From contig JAAXNY010000012.1 of NCBI GenBank assembly GCA_013420905.1, positions 802,783-866,782 of the forward strand: a stretch of DNA of 64,000 nt. The letters run 5' to 3'. The first letter of the stretch is position 1. Each line of letters starts with the position of its first letter. Origin of the DNA: Collybia mongolica. Its lineage: Eukaryota > Basidiomycota > Agaricomycetes > Agaricales > Clitocybaceae. The notes beneath the pieces are model-generated. The model did no database searches, was not told the origin of the DNA, and saw nothing but the letters and a program-made list of their open reading frames with translations. Positions 21,636 to 34,632 of the stretch are shown one piece after another. The position numbers and the translations under genes were made by a program.

Positions 21636-23922
21636 GTTGAATGGGTGCTTGTCCCTGCCGTGACTATTATTAATGCAGGACGACGTAACGTCAAATGTTG
21701 TGAGACTGGATCAGCGTGGTATCCTTCGAGTGGGGCGCTGCTCGACCCAGCTTGAGATGATCGGGGACCGTTGGTGGAGACCGAAGCCTGGTATGTTGAC
21801 GGTTATATCAAGTAATTGGGATAGAGATGGTGGGAAGAGAGCCGGGTAATGCTACGTAGAAGCAGGAGAGCTTACCACGTGAAGGAAAGAGCGATTTGGG
21901 ATGGTGTCAAGACGATGTACTTGTCTGTCAGCGAGTGGCGTCTATCAACCCAGGTCACCTATGAAACAGGCTGAATGAGTACCAATCAAGATATAAACAG
22001 CTCCAGCTGGACTTACCTTGAGAGAGGCCACGGTGAGACCACTGATGAGTCGGGTTGAGGGAAAGATGACAAGAAGGGGGAGGAACGCGAGAAGAAAAAT
22101 CTGGCAGCTGGGATTCATTAGGCGACCCTGGGATAGATGTGATCTTCTTTACACATAGCCTCGCATAACGGCCAGCCTTCTTGATGCCCGTTTGGTGGTC
22201 AGCCCCGCCCCTGCTGCGATTGACTCTCTTGCTCTGGCATTCATGGATATCACGAAACTAACCACCAAAGTCGATTTGAAACACCCCATCAGTATCACCT
22301 GTCCCCAGCAGGCCAGCGCCGTCGGAATGCATACCTGCGGCAAGTAGGAATGAGTAATCACGGCTAGTAAAGGAGCGGCATCCAAAGGGGGAACGGCGGC
22401 TGATCTGTGATTCCTGGAGACCCTGATGTCCCGTTTATCCGGTCCGATGATTTTTTTCGTCAAACAAGGGTCAACGGAGTAGAGCGATGAATGATGTGGT
22501 TCATCCTTCTTGAAGTACAAGCCGTCCTGAGCATATACCCGTTATGTATGTGGAAGATTTGTGCGCGCAACAGTGCTCTGAAGCTCCGGGTCTCTCATTT
22601 GGGTTGACATACGGCCTTGATGAGGTTTGTAATTCATTGTAACAGGCCTGGGAGGAGATGGCTCGGACGTGGGAGGCGAGATAAGCGGCATTCATCTATG
22701 AGGGTCTTGTAGTGACGGTGTGCCGAGGGCGACAGCTGACTAGTTGACATGCTTCCTTAAGCATAGACAAGTGGTAATGGATCGTGGATTGGATGGAGGA
22801 AAAATCAAGGAAAAATGCCAAGAACCGCACTACCGAACTAGGTTAATTGCCGATGGACCCACACTCTCGAACTCCGACAACTTTTTTGTTTCCATGGCGT
22901 GTAAAGACGTTGACCACGACGCACTCGTTAAAATGAGCAGGCATGAGTGAGCTCTATATATGCCTTTCCGTAAATTTAACCAAAACCCAGACTGAAGCGT
23001 AGCCCCGGATCCTCGGCCCCCGTCCAGGGTTCCAAGCAACAATATGACTGAAGTTCTCCTAGATGCGGAAACGTAATTACCGTCTCAATCAACCGCCCAC
23101 AAAAGTTACCAAGCAACAAGCGCGCATCGGGGCCAAGATCACTATCGGTCTTTGCGCTTTATGAACTCGTGCGTTGATGCATGTTCTTTCATTTGCAAGT
23201 AGGGTCTCTGCTCAAGGGATTATGTAATTCTTAAAATCAAATCCAAAAAGCCTAGGTCAAGCCTAGGCCGCGGAATACAGGGGATTTTGGTTTACAGGTG
23301 CCAAACTGTCACGACTTTTTCGATCCCTCCCTGGAAGATTGGTAGTGGGCCGCACCTTACAAAGGACTGAAGTAAACACTGAAATAACGAGACCTACGCC
23401 TGCCCACTCCATCATGCGAAGCACATTTCAAGTTGAGATTGGCCATGCCTGATTCGTGCGTGTAGGTTCTACTTTTGAGAGTTTGCAGTTTTTGAGAAAA
23501 AAGGAATTTCATACAGAGTATAACTGTTCGTTACTTATAAAATTTACAACACTATGCAAAGATTTCAGAGCCTACCATGCTGCTTCCATAGCCAAACCAC
23601 GCGCTCCATGCGTCAGAAGCGGTCAGGAGGCGTCCTCGCAAAAATATTAACAAAATATCTTATTAGACTCCGCTTACGAGAACGTCGAAAAGCTCTTGGT
23701 CAAAAGTTTGAGTTTGCGAACGTCGTGCTGTGAAGGAACGGTATGTTGCCAATGTAGAGAAGTATAACACAGCCACATTCCTTTCGGCCAGCCCTAAATT
23801 ACTGATCTTCGACGACACGCCCTGATTGTTTCTTCTTCTAGAAGAACATCCATTAAGAGGGTAGGTAACACTCGCCCCTGCAGTATGTGACAATGATGTC
23901 CTAACCTAAATCCACTAGAACC
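21636..23922. other. 2.3 kb region without a supported gene
   Basis: Contains the presumed promoter of the Galpha gene at its left end and of the F-box gene at its right end. A 123-codon minus-strand frame at 22149-22520 has no recognisable features and uneven composition; I do not call it. Confidence 0.45.
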
Positions 23923-25374
23923 ATGGAACATGGAGGTACTAGCATCAACTTCGATTTACCCTACTCGAATAATCCATGCAGTGAAACCGATGCGACCCGA
24001 GCCTATATCAAGCTCAAAGCACTCCGAGCCGAGCTGCAGCATGTCGAGGTAGAACTAGCGCTCCTTCTCACCAGAAGAGAGGGCATTTTACATCAAATTT
24101 TCCGGTGTAATCCGCACAAACATCTACCACAAGAGTTGATCGGGGAAATCATCTCAGCTTATGCCATGGTATCCGAGGTTAAAACCCTCCCTCTGGACGA
24201 AGACGAACAAGATCCCCGCCTTGTGATGACACAGATATGTTCTTCCTGGAGGTAAACCGCATTCAGTGTATCCGATTTATGGAACATCGCGTTTTTCTGC
24301 AATGATCCCCCACACGGCTCTGTCCATCTCGCAAGTTATTGGTTCAACCAATGTTTCGGCTCCGCGCTCGTCCTGAAAACAGGCGGACTCTCCATATCGA
24401 CAACGTCTCAGTGGCATTCGCGGGCAAACTTCGTGCTCACAGAACTGGTAGTTCCCCATTCGAGGCGTATTACAACTTTAGACCTAGACATCGACGTTGC
24501 TCAATGGGGGATGATTCGGCTTTGCCCGTTTGATCATCTCACTACATTATATCTTCCGCCCAGTATTGTTTCGAGTGCCGATGATGATCCCGGCGAACTC
24601 GTCTCCTGTCCATCACTCCGCTCAGTGTGTCTCAAAGGCACTAAGGTACATTATTACGTTCGTTTCCTGCCTGGACTCCCTTCGCAACTGACGAATATTT
24701 TTATGTCGGGGCTCTTTGTTGTTGACAATCTTCCAGAACTCCTAGCTCAATACACCTCACTGCAGAGCTTGAAGATAAATCGCATTTCGTTGGACTCTAT
24801 CGGGCGGTTCCCAGACACACTAATTCACTTGCCATGACTTGAATCTCTGTCGATCGCATTCGCCGCACCACAGCTGTTCGACCTACTATCCCTATTCAGG
24901 GCACCTCGCATATCATTTATCGAGCTCGACACGCTTCCAAGAGATGAACGGGTGATCCCAATTTTTATCGAGTTCATTTCTTCCATTGCTGATACTCTCC
25001 GCCATTTCGAAATCGCGCGAGCGGGGTGGCACGGCTTCGTCCAACCGGTCTATCTCTCCTCGATGACTTCGCTAACGCACTTCGTTGTTCCTTATGGCCA
25101 CTTCTTTACCTCGAATGCACTCGCTCTCATCGGCACGGGTGACCTTCTCCCCAACATTGAATATCTTCGCTTTTTCGTGAACGGGGTGGAGAGCGAAGTT
25201 GTCGAGATGTTGGCCGTACGGTATGCACACGATGTCCGTGTCGCGCAGAAGTTGAAACTTAAGAGGGTAGATATTTTGAGTCAAGGTATCCATTGGGGAG
25301 ATTCATATCTCTTGAGGCTACAAACGCTCAGATCCCAGGGGATGGATATCAATCTTATGCACTCGAGCCCTTGA
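23923..25374 (+). pseudogene. F-box / leucine-rich protein with two premature stops
   Basis: One reading frame of 484 codons runs from the ATG at 23923 to the stop at 25372-25374, interrupted only by TAA at 24253-24255 (codon 111) and TGA at 24835-24837 (codon 305). Order: N-terminal coiled region, F-box (HKHLPQELIGEIISA, then QICSSWR just before the first stop), IVPHSRR-like motif (ELVVPHSRRITTLDLDI), leucine-rich segments, and a C-terminal SNALALIGTGDLLPNIEYLRF signature shared with the pseudogenes at 9592 and 25943. No frameshifts, so inactivation looks recent. The GT after the first stop could suggest an intron, but the frame continues with typical F-box sequence (TAFSVSDLWN), so a point mutation is more likely. 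Confidence 0.8.
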
Positions 25375-25942
25375 TCGCATGGGACCAAAGCGACCAAGGT
25401 TGATGGTAGTAAATGATGTTGAGTACTGACACATACCTTCACGCGACATGTGAGTGTTGTGGTATTAGGCAGGATCCTTCAAACAATGTCTTTCACTCTC
25501 CGATGTGTCAGATCCTCGGGTTTCATACTCAATATAAAATTTATTACTTTTTTTGTTTCTAACGTTTAAGCGCCTTTAATGGAACTACCCACTCTGGAGT
25601 ACACATCCGTTGTAAGGCGACACGTCCACATGGAAAACACTCCTTTGGATGCTTGTTGTCGTAGTGACACTAAGTACACACTTCTAAAGGTCCTACATTT
25701 CAAAGTATCACCATTGCGCATCTGCCGTCAATACGATGCTTCTGTGAGATCATGCTAAACAATGCCAGATTCGAAATAGAAAATATATCTACCTTGCAGG
25801 GTTACACATAAAAGCACTAACCTAGACAGTCGTAATCAGAAATGGTAACAGGTTTACGCCCTCTCATTTAAACTAACAGTCGTTCCAGAGATATCTGCAG
25901 TTCTTAATTACTACGACGTCTATTCCTTGGGAACAAAATTCA
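25375..25942. other. Intergenic region between convergent F-box pseudogenes
   Basis: AT-rich, no gene or repeat seen. Confidence 0.5.
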
Positions 25943-27010
25943 TCAACCGGAATCTTCAATTTTACCGGAGATGACAACTTTCTTGATGTGCGGGATACGT
26001 CCTGGATGTGCTTGAGCGCCCGTCCGGCGCGTAGTCAGTGTGTCATATAGGAACTGTAAATCGACATTAACATGTTCCAATTTTAGATATTTCAGGTTTG
26101 GAAGGAGTTCTCCCATTCCTATCTTGACAAGGGTCGATGGGAAAAATGTATACCCCCTGATAATGACTATCGTGGAGGGAGCAACAGACGTGGTGCAAAA
26201 CAGGACCCTACGTGTTGTGATGTGGTAAAGGTACTTGAACCTATGGAATAAGGGGGTGTATGTCTGGGATGATATATCGATGTCCGTTGAAAGTGACAAT
26301 AGCTCTGGCGCCTCCAATAGAGGTAGAAATATGTTGGTAGTAGATCCGAGAAGTATTTGCAAGGAGTGGAGATGAGGGAGTAATATTGGGGTACTTGGGA
26401 GCGGGGGAACGGCTGGCCGTCCTCGGTCACTTGAGCCGTTTCAATAATGCGTTGTTCAAGAGAAACGCATGCTGTCAACACGGGGATAAGATGGGCAACA
26501 ATGACCTTGCCGACATTTTTGAGCCTCGTTAGCTGAGATAGTGGAAATTGTAAATATAAGTTGCTGTGAATAGTTCCTGACGACACTTCCACCGCTATTG
26601 ACCGAAGGGACGGGGCTAATATATATTGAGAAACTTCTCCCCTCCAACTATGAGGGGCCAGTTCATTATGTTAGAATGACAGATGTTCCAGGTTCTCGAA
26701 TGGGTAGGAACAAACCGATTCCCAGAGTGGCTTATCGACAGGTAATACTAATGATATGAGCCGGCGGGAATGCGGAACGATGATTCTCTGTGCCACTGCC
26801 CTCCAGTATGGGGCTACGATTAAACGGCATGTATCGAGTCGTGAAATGATCTGTGCTCTTCTTGCGAGAATCAGCGAAAGCTCGACATTGTATTTGTGCA
26901 GTTCTTCCTCTGCTATCTTAATCTATGTGCGAGCAGAAGCGACATCTGTATCGCTGGGAGCACCTAGCGGTAACGGTAGGAATTGGTACGTGGATGATGG
27001 ATCAATGTGA
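25943..27010 (-). pseudogene. F-box / leucine-rich protein relic
   Basis: Read on the minus strand from about 27010: an N-terminal helix (AEEELHKYNVELSLILARR..LIVAPYW) like that of the other F-box genes, then directly IVPHSRRLISLVLPVDKPLWES and LRR-type segments (FPLSQLTRLKNVGKVIVAHLIP), ending in LVKIGMGELLPNLKYLKLEHV. The F-box core between the N-terminal helix and IVPHSRR is missing, so an internal deletion has occurred, and the frame changes at least twice (about 26400 and 26660). Tail-to-tail with the F-box pseudogene at 23923. Confidence 0.65.
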
Positions 27011-27907
27011 TGAGGAAGCATCTGTGACGAAAACGAGCCTTAGTTCGGAGGGAATATTGAGCTAGTGAATCTAAACCATACGGACATTGTCTTGGAAATG
27101 TTTTAGCCTCTTTGCTCTTTCTTCGGACTGAATGCGGAGATGAGGTCCAGATGAAAGCGATTGTGGGGAATGAATGTACCACATGTGTGTTTGGCGCGTA
27201 GAGGGTTAGGACCGGTGTAGAGAAGCGCCGCATTGAAGTCGTTGCGTCGCCGCACTGTTACTTGCTTATCAGGATACTCGAACGCGAAGGATAGAAGAGT
27301 ACAACTGACAATATGCCTCAATAACAGAGTCTCTTATTCGTTTTTCTACTACGAGGCTGCGAAACGTGAACAAGGCATAGTACCCCACCCCCCATGCGTC
27401 GACCAGGTATGGTATTGGATGCTGGAATTAATGGGTGGGTACGTTAGCTTCACAATACATATACCGCAGTTGCCGAGCCGGAAGACGGAAGTATGAATGG
27501 CTACCTAAATGCAAATAGTGTCTTCTGGGCGAGATATCTGTGCTTCGAGTTGAATTTTCGCAATTTCCCCAAATCTTGACATTTGGAATAGAAAAATGTG
27601 CAATAGGGCACGATATAAGCGCTATTGAGATTATATATATGGATTTTAGAAGCGCCCTTCTGTATCATTGTCACTTACTGCACATAAACGCAACTTCCCG
27701 TGTGGGCACTGGGCATGTGATTTCCCATGTGATTGCTGGGTACATCGCTTATTCCCCGCGGTGACTGTAAAAATGTATGTCGCTTTACTCTTGCTCTAAT
27801 ATAACTACACTAATGATATGAAGGTCCAAGTGGATAGGAGGAGCACGGCCACGTCTCAAATATTCGGTTACTCTTTGTAACTAAACGAGAAGAAAAAAAT
27901 GACATCT
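27011..27907. other. Intergenic region
   Basis: No gene supported. The right end should hold the 3' untranslated region of the membrane-protein gene. Confidence 0.5.
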
Positions 27908-28998
27908 TCAGTGCATGCTGCCTTTCTCGTTGCCCGAGAAGAAGTTCATTCCCGGAGCCGCTCTCATCACTCTCCGCCATTTATGCGTCTCGTGTGACCT
28001 GATGCTTGATGAGTCGTCACATGCTGCTGGAGAAAGACTGCGTGGGTCGAAAGAAAAGTTCGGGAGAGCGGTCATTGAGTAAGGGCTAATGGGCACTTCG
28101 TCAGGGCTAGGACATTGAGGTCTCCTGGACGTCCCATGACAGATAGGTTGAGAATACCTATCCACCGTATCTTTGTCACAACCACCAAAGGACCCATTAC
28201 CTCCTGAGGCCGTATGCGGATCCTGTTGTCCGTACGTTGTGATCCGGTAGAATGTACCTGGGTTTTCCTTTCTACGGAACGCGAAACGCGCATGCCAGGG
28301 GATGACTGCCTCCACATCCGTACCAGAGACACCCTCGATCTGTCTTTTTCTTGTGAACTTCACAACGACTACTACGAAGATACCGAGAACGACAATAATA
28401 ACAGCACTGGTGACCCCAGCAACCGCAGCTCCGTTTTGTAGAAACCTATCAAATAAGCTTGCATTAATTCTTGGGATCGGGAGACAGTATAATGGTTTAC
28501 CCCTTAAACGCGTCGGGAGAGGGCGAGGCCGTCACGCTTATAGAGCTCGCACTGGAGGTCGTTGTACGCGTTGTATTTGGAATTTCTCGGATGGTACTAC
28601 TTGCGTTTGATAGGGGGGCCGCAGTTGAGGTTCTTGTTTTGTAATTCTCTCCCCGAGCGCTTGTTTCCGGGGATGAAAGAGTGAAGGAAGGGCTAGAGTT
28701 GGGCGTTTGGAGGGTTAGGGAATCGAATAGCGTGAGAGTGCGTCCTGCAATACCGCCAACCGAAGAATGATAAGGATGTGTTGGTTTTCACGAAATCCGA
28801 CACGGGCTCACGAATTGTTATAGTTACCGGGCCGTCGGCATCCATCCTGTGTAAGCGCTTCAGGGCCCGGTTTAACGCGTAAATTCTGGCTTGGGGTGGT
28901 AGAGGGTAATAGTGGAAGACCACTCGAACTTTGGGGGGTCCTGATTTTATTTGATGACAGGGAGTTCCGTACAGCCTTGGTGGGTCATATCTCATCAT
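27908..28998 (-). CDS. Single-pass membrane protein with Ser/Thr-rich stalk
   Basis: Predicted exons 28998-28812, 28744-28501 and 28445-27908 give 322 aa with consistent phase; introns are 67 and 55 bp with GTGAGC and GTAAAC donors. A Ser/Thr-rich, mucin-like stalk (roughly residues 70-142) precedes a transmembrane helix of Val/Ile (about 150-172), a basic stop-transfer KFTRKRQ, and a cytosolic tail of about 145 residues. The N-terminus lacks a signal peptide, so a further upstream exon may be missed or the gene may have lost it. Same architecture as the gene at 12318, but without a PPxY motif. Function unknown. Confidence 0.6.
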
Positions 28999-30367
28999 GA
29001 GTCAGTGGAATTTTGAGAGATAAATCATCATTTAGATGTTCCCCTGAAGTGGGATTTATTGAGGCATAGGGGAACCGAGATGTATTTTTAGCAACCAAAC
29101 ATGGACGAAGTAGTGATTCTTACACCCGCCCCATGGATTTCTCCCAAGAAATTGGCGGCATTATATTCGCAAATAACGATATGGTGCTCTTATGAGTCCT
29201 ATAGAGGTATCTGCAACCTTTGCAAAGCGCGAGACATCAGGGATGGACGAGGAGAATTCAAAATCATGTAACACAGTTCCACCTACTTCTTTCTGCTCGC
29301 CGGGCTAGGGATTGCGGCTTGATCTATCCGCATGTATATTGTATCTATATCGCTTAATGTTGGTATAAACCTTATCACATGTCTCTAGATTCCCCATACG
29401 ACATCGAGGAAGAGAGGGGTATTGGCGGCTAAAAAGGGGTCAGGGGCATTGAGCTAGTCTTACATAAGATGGGACGATTGTCCTTGTTCTTCTCGAGCCA
29501 TGATGCTGTGCTTGGAGATTGTTTGCGGTTGGTGTGGGGAATGTACCGCCCGTCGTTATAAATAACGTTCTGTCCAGTAGTGTGATTCCGAGCGCTGCCA
29601 TCATTGCCCTAGTAAGCTTCCGGATAATCGTGGACCTGGATAGGTTACATGCTTATATTCAATAGCCGCATAAAACGTCTGGTGGTTGGGCGCTGTGAGA
29701 TGGATAGAAGAGAAAAAATTCATACTTTTAAAACATTATTGCCGCCTGATATTATCAATTCTTTTCAAAGGAGCCTACGCTTACATCGAGTCTTGTGAAG
29801 GTTGGTCGCCAGCATGCCATATGAAATGGGGGAAGTGAGTGTGGAGTAAGACAAAGGGGCAAGTAGCAAAGTGCGTGGTCCGTGCGTGCAGCTTAAATTT
29901 GGTACATGTAAGGTACATACAGCTGAATGTACTCTCAATATCCCTTGTACACTCTCAATGGTGGTTGTGGCGATCACAACGATCATTCCTGTGGATATTG
30001 AATAGTGATTCTGATATATAAATTATGTGGGTATGATGGGTGCTTGTGTGTGTATGTGCGTATATATATATGTTAGTGGTCCGCAACATAAATAAGCATG
30101 TGTGTGTGTTTTTCACATCAGGATGTATTGAAGCACCATGGGACGCAAAGTATGAAGGAAGAAGTGAATACCAATATTCCGAAACCTCCTTAGTCTGGGC
30201 TCAGGTAATGACCGCATTTATGATGTGCGTACGCACTAGGGGCTTTGTTGATGCTGTGGCAACGTACACGCGGTTTTCGGGGATGTGACTTCAACCTACC
30301 TACCCGGCCAGAAATAACCAGTCTATTTCTGTGGTATTTTGTGACACAGAAGTATTACGCAAATTAT
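28999..30367. other. Intergenic region up to the Plavaka left end
   Basis: No gene supported. GT/TA-rich simple repeats lie at about 30043-30075 and 30109-30117. Confidence 0.5.
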
Positions 30368-30400
30368 CGGAAATTTCCTGAGCCGGTTATAACCGGTACG
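30368..30400. repeat. Left terminal repeat of the Plavaka element
   Basis: CGGAAATTTCC then CCGGTTATAACCGG. The inverse arrangement is found at 41524-41570. Confidence 0.6.
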
Positions 30401-30571
30401 TGATTAGATCCCGGCACAATCGGAGCTGTATGCCCGTGACCTTGACCGTGATCGTGGTCATGACCTGATCACGAGACGGCTTGATGATTGTTATCGACTG
30501 ATGATCGCACTTACCTGCTGCATACCCGCTCCTATACCCCACGCTCCCTTTGTAAACTTGTATGTATCATT

Positions 30572-33500
30572 ATGTCCTCCAAAAATGTATCACTACCCCC
30601 CTACTTCTGCTCTGGCTGCCAAAAGCAGTTCAAGCCTCAAGGGTTCTCCCGTCATCAGCAAAAATATGCGAAGCGCATGAATCAACGGGATCGCGACCGC
30701 GAGTTCGAAGAAAGTCTGCGTGCTACCGAAGACCAAGCCAACCAAGCCCGGAATCATACCCCCAACCGTGGTACGCAACTCGATGTGCTGATCACGGCAT
30801 TTTGAGTGCTCTAATTATCCGAGTAATAATAAGCATCGAAACGTCGACGAATCATTGAATGGGATAACACTTCGGCTGTGCATCCAGGTGTGGGTAGTGC
30901 TCCGCAGGAGACAGGTACGTGCTCTGTGTTTCTATATCTCGACGCAATCTGACTGAAATCCCTGACAGATCAACCTAATACCCCATCGCCGCTGCCAGGC
31001 TTCTCTCCTGCACCCACTGATTTCGAAGAATTCAACCGTGAGTATCCTGATCTTAGTTTCTTGACATATAGCATATAACTTCTCTCTTTATAACAGATGG
31101 CATCCCCACGCGGTCATCGACTTCATTGCAATTCATTACCGATGACATCCGGGTAGAATACCACCCAAGTAGCAACCGTCCTACACAAATCCACTCATTT
31201 GAAGACTTCGGCAGAAGAGATGCTGTGCCACCGCCAATTCACAATCAGAAACCCTGGCTACCATTCCACTCTCAAACCGAGTTTGCGTTTGCAGAGATCG
31301 CACTCCAGACTGCGATGTCAAACAAGCAACTCGACTCCCTTATTGATATTGTGCATACTCTGATTGAAGGAAATGAGGCATTTAAGTTAAAGAGTCATCG
31401 TGATGTGCAGAGCTTATGGGACAAGGCTTCGGATTCACTGATACCTGTATGCAAAATTTATCACCTTTGTAACTGAATGTTGAATCTACTGTAGTTCTCG
31501 ATGCATGACATCCTAGTACTGTACAAAAATGACGTGAAGCACTTTGAGTTTTGGTGCCGACCACTGTGGGATTGGCTTACAACCCTCGTTGAAGACCCAT
31601 AGCTAGCACCGCTTTTTGAATGGGATGCAACGAAACTCTCTAAGTTCAATGGGGACACCTGGAGAACCTTTGTACATGAGCCCTGGACAGGTCAAAGGTT
31701 CTGGGATGTACAGGTATGCACAATCACGCCCCACTCTTTCCAATTCCGTGATTGAACACTCCCAGTTCCAAAAACAGTCCAAACTACCTCCTGGTGCAAA
31801 ACCATTGTGTATCACGTTGTATGCTGACAAAACAAGACTCTCTTCATTTGGCACAGCACAGGGATACCCTATCATGGCGCAGTGCCTAAATCTTCCCCAA
31901 GAAGTACGGAATGGGAAGGGACTAGGTGCAACTCAAGTCGTTGGATGGCTTCCAATTGTTTGCATCATGAATTCTCGGATGGTTGACTGCAGCTAACAAC
32001 CCATCATTGACAGGTCCCAGAGGATGAGGGGGAAGCGGGAAAGCCAGGATTTGTTAATTTCAAGCATGCAGTATTACATGGGTGTTACAAAGTCCTCCTC
32101 GGCTCAATCTCAGCACGCTCGTATACTGGCTGTTGGACTCTATGTGGGGATCAAGAAAACTGACACCTGTTTCCATTGGTATTCATCTTGTCAGCCGACT
32201 ATGAGGAACAGTAAGCATATTTTCATTGTCCCACACCCAACTTAACTCGATTGTTAGATGTGTTTTGGCCCTGATCCGTGGCGAGAAGGGACTGTTCCCT
32301 TGTCCCATTTGCCTTGTACCAAGAGACTGCCAGTCTGATCTCTCAACAACATATCCTATTCACACTGCTGAGCATACCCAAGTGACTTACATTGCTGGGA
32401 TGGAGTTGACTGCCATCAATCATGAGGAGCTCCTTAAATCAATGGGTCTTCGGAACGTTGAGGTACTGTGATTTCATGCATCCGCTGATATGATCTGGGC
32501 ACCAACAGTACACTTGTAAATCCTTTAGAATGTGTTCTGGGGCATTCAATTTTCAGATCCTCATGAAGCACTATCATGGGATCACATGCATAACTATGCA
32601 CATGGTTTGGGTGGCAAGCACATTTGGCTGGAGATCCAATGCCACATTCAAGACTTGGGTCGTCAAGCTTTAAAACAGGTTGATGATCAGTAAGTGAATC
32701 ACGTCTCTAACAGGGCGTACTTATAACGAGGTATGCGTATTGAGAATGAATGCCCTCCCACAATGGCAGAACCTCAACCATTTTGAGAGGATAATGTTGG
32801 TCAATTTCTCAAATGCAAACAAGTACGAAGACATTCTCAAGGTAGTAAACACATTCCGTAGTGTTTTGAAAGAGTCGTGCTCAATTTTGCTCTCATCCAG
32901 ATGCTAGTTTTTACGACACACAATGTCCTTACTGCAAAGACAAGTCCCCTTGGATTTTGATGTTGCGTTGCTTACGCAGCTACCTCAATCTTGATATGTG
33001 GGCATCAATGGAAGTACACACTGATGACACAATCAGTGAATGGCATGAAGAGTTGCTACATTTTTCAGCACTCATCCAAGTAAGAGTTTCAGTTGGAGAT
33101 ATTCATATCCAGAAATAAATCCATGGGGCAGAGCTATGTTGAAGAACAGAAATGCCTTGCTATCGAGGTCGATGATGATGCAGAATCAATGCCAATCAAA
33201 GATTTCAACTTTCCAAAGATGCATGCGCACCAACATGTCTTCGACCATGTATTAGCCAAGGGAGTCACCTCTGTGTACTCTACGAAGCTCTTTGAAAGGC
33301 TCCATGGTCCACTCAAGACTTGGTACTTGCTTTGAACGAATTTCAAAAACATAGCCCCCCAGGTTAGCCATGCTTCTATACTACAACTCATTGCCCACAA
33401 TGAACTGATATTGTTTTTGAGATCTTGCAAGCTGACCATCACATGCTCACCTCGCTTTTCATCCGAGGTCAGATCGACGCACTTCAGGATGGAGATTGTG

Positions 33501-34243
33501 ATGAGAATGATGAGGATCATGATGATCTGCAGGATCTGCAGGAGATCCCAGGATCGTTTGGAAATGTCTGTCTTGGGGCACCACAGCCATCATGCAGCTT
33601 CCGCGAATTGGAGCAGAATCAACAGCAAGACCCAGCCTTCGATCCAATTTGCATCATTCCTTGACACCTTGCTCAGGAGATCTGACAGTCCCATTCAAAT
33701 CAATAACGACTGTCCACTGAGCATAGGAGCTGACCAATCTGTGGGTATATGCTGCAGCATTATTATGGCATGACTAATTATTAAAACCTGCGTTCTGCTT
33801 AACAGCTAACTGAATTTCATTTTCTCAAGTCTCATTATGAGTCCCTGGTCGACTGGAAAGCAAAAAGCGATTACCTGTGGTGCAGCCCAAGGTTTTTTTC
33901 CAGGGAGCGATACAACTGTGTCATTGTTCATGGTGCAGAGAGAGACTTCTTTGCCCGCCTCCTATTCCTCTTCACTTACTTGTTCGAGGATGTCATCCTC
34001 CCAATTGCTTTGATCCAGCCATTTTCAGAGGTTGTAACTTTACGACAAAAAGACAAGGAACTAAATCTACACTGGCTACGTGCACGACTCCGTGGAGAGT
34101 CAGTTTTTATCTCAATTCGATCAATTTACCATGGGGCATTTCTTGTTCCAGAATTAACAAAGGATAGTGATTTCTTGGTGGTTGACGTTGTAGATACAGA
34201 TATGTTCCTCCATATTAGATCTATGTATCCTCCGAATCAATAG
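30572..34243 (+). pseudogene. Plavaka transposase, degenerate
   Basis: Multi-exon gene for the transposase of the surrounding element. Exon 1 starts at 30572 with a C2H2-like finger (CSGCQKQFKPQGFSRHQQ). Later exons show the family's landmarks in order: EDFGRRDAVPPP and PWLPFHSQTEFAFAEIAL (31200-31300), RPLWDWLTTLVEDP (31555), LPPGAKPLCITLYADKTRLSSFGTA in parts (31790-31860), RGEKGLFPCPICLVPRD (32280), NVFWGIQFSDPHEALSWDHMH (32520), NFPKMHAHQHVFDHVLAKGVTS (33210), ERLHGPLK (33295), and the C-terminal FFARLLFLFTYLFED..DFLVVDVVDTDMFL (33950-34230). Introns of 50-70 bp lie between most blocks. Stops such as TAG at about 31600 and shifts near 33330 and 33660 make it non-functional. Confidence 0.85.
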
Positions 34244-34632
34244 ATACTTGATGCGATTGTAATGGCAGTTCAAATATTATAAACTTACTCAGTCTAAGAC
34301 ATGTGGTAAAATCACAACCCAGTTATTAGGCAAGCTCTTAATTTGTAGGATATGATAATACCTTTTTTCACCGTGCTCAAGGTGCGATGTCGTTGCATCA
34401 ACAGGTACGTTGAGATGGGAAATTCTTCTTTTGGACTTATCTAATCATCAACAATTTAAATCTTTCATCTACCTGGCTCCTGGTTTAGCCATTATGCTCA
34501 CCAATGCTCACCAATTCACCTTTCCCTTGTTCTTGTGCCAATATTACCCTTGGGAGACTTTTACAACTTGTTTTCCTCATTAATTCGGTTCTGCCCCCAC
34601 CCACCCGATCCCGTTATCCCTCGTTTCCAATC
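34244..34632. other. Spacer between transposase and captured RPB1 fragment
   Basis: No coding sequence. The last 130 bp before the captured exon may be the 5' untranslated region or promoter taken along with it. Confidence 0.4.

Noticed and set aside
22149..22520. 123-codon minus-strand frame
   Set aside because: No family features and no plausible partner exons; likely chance in the upstream region of Galpha.
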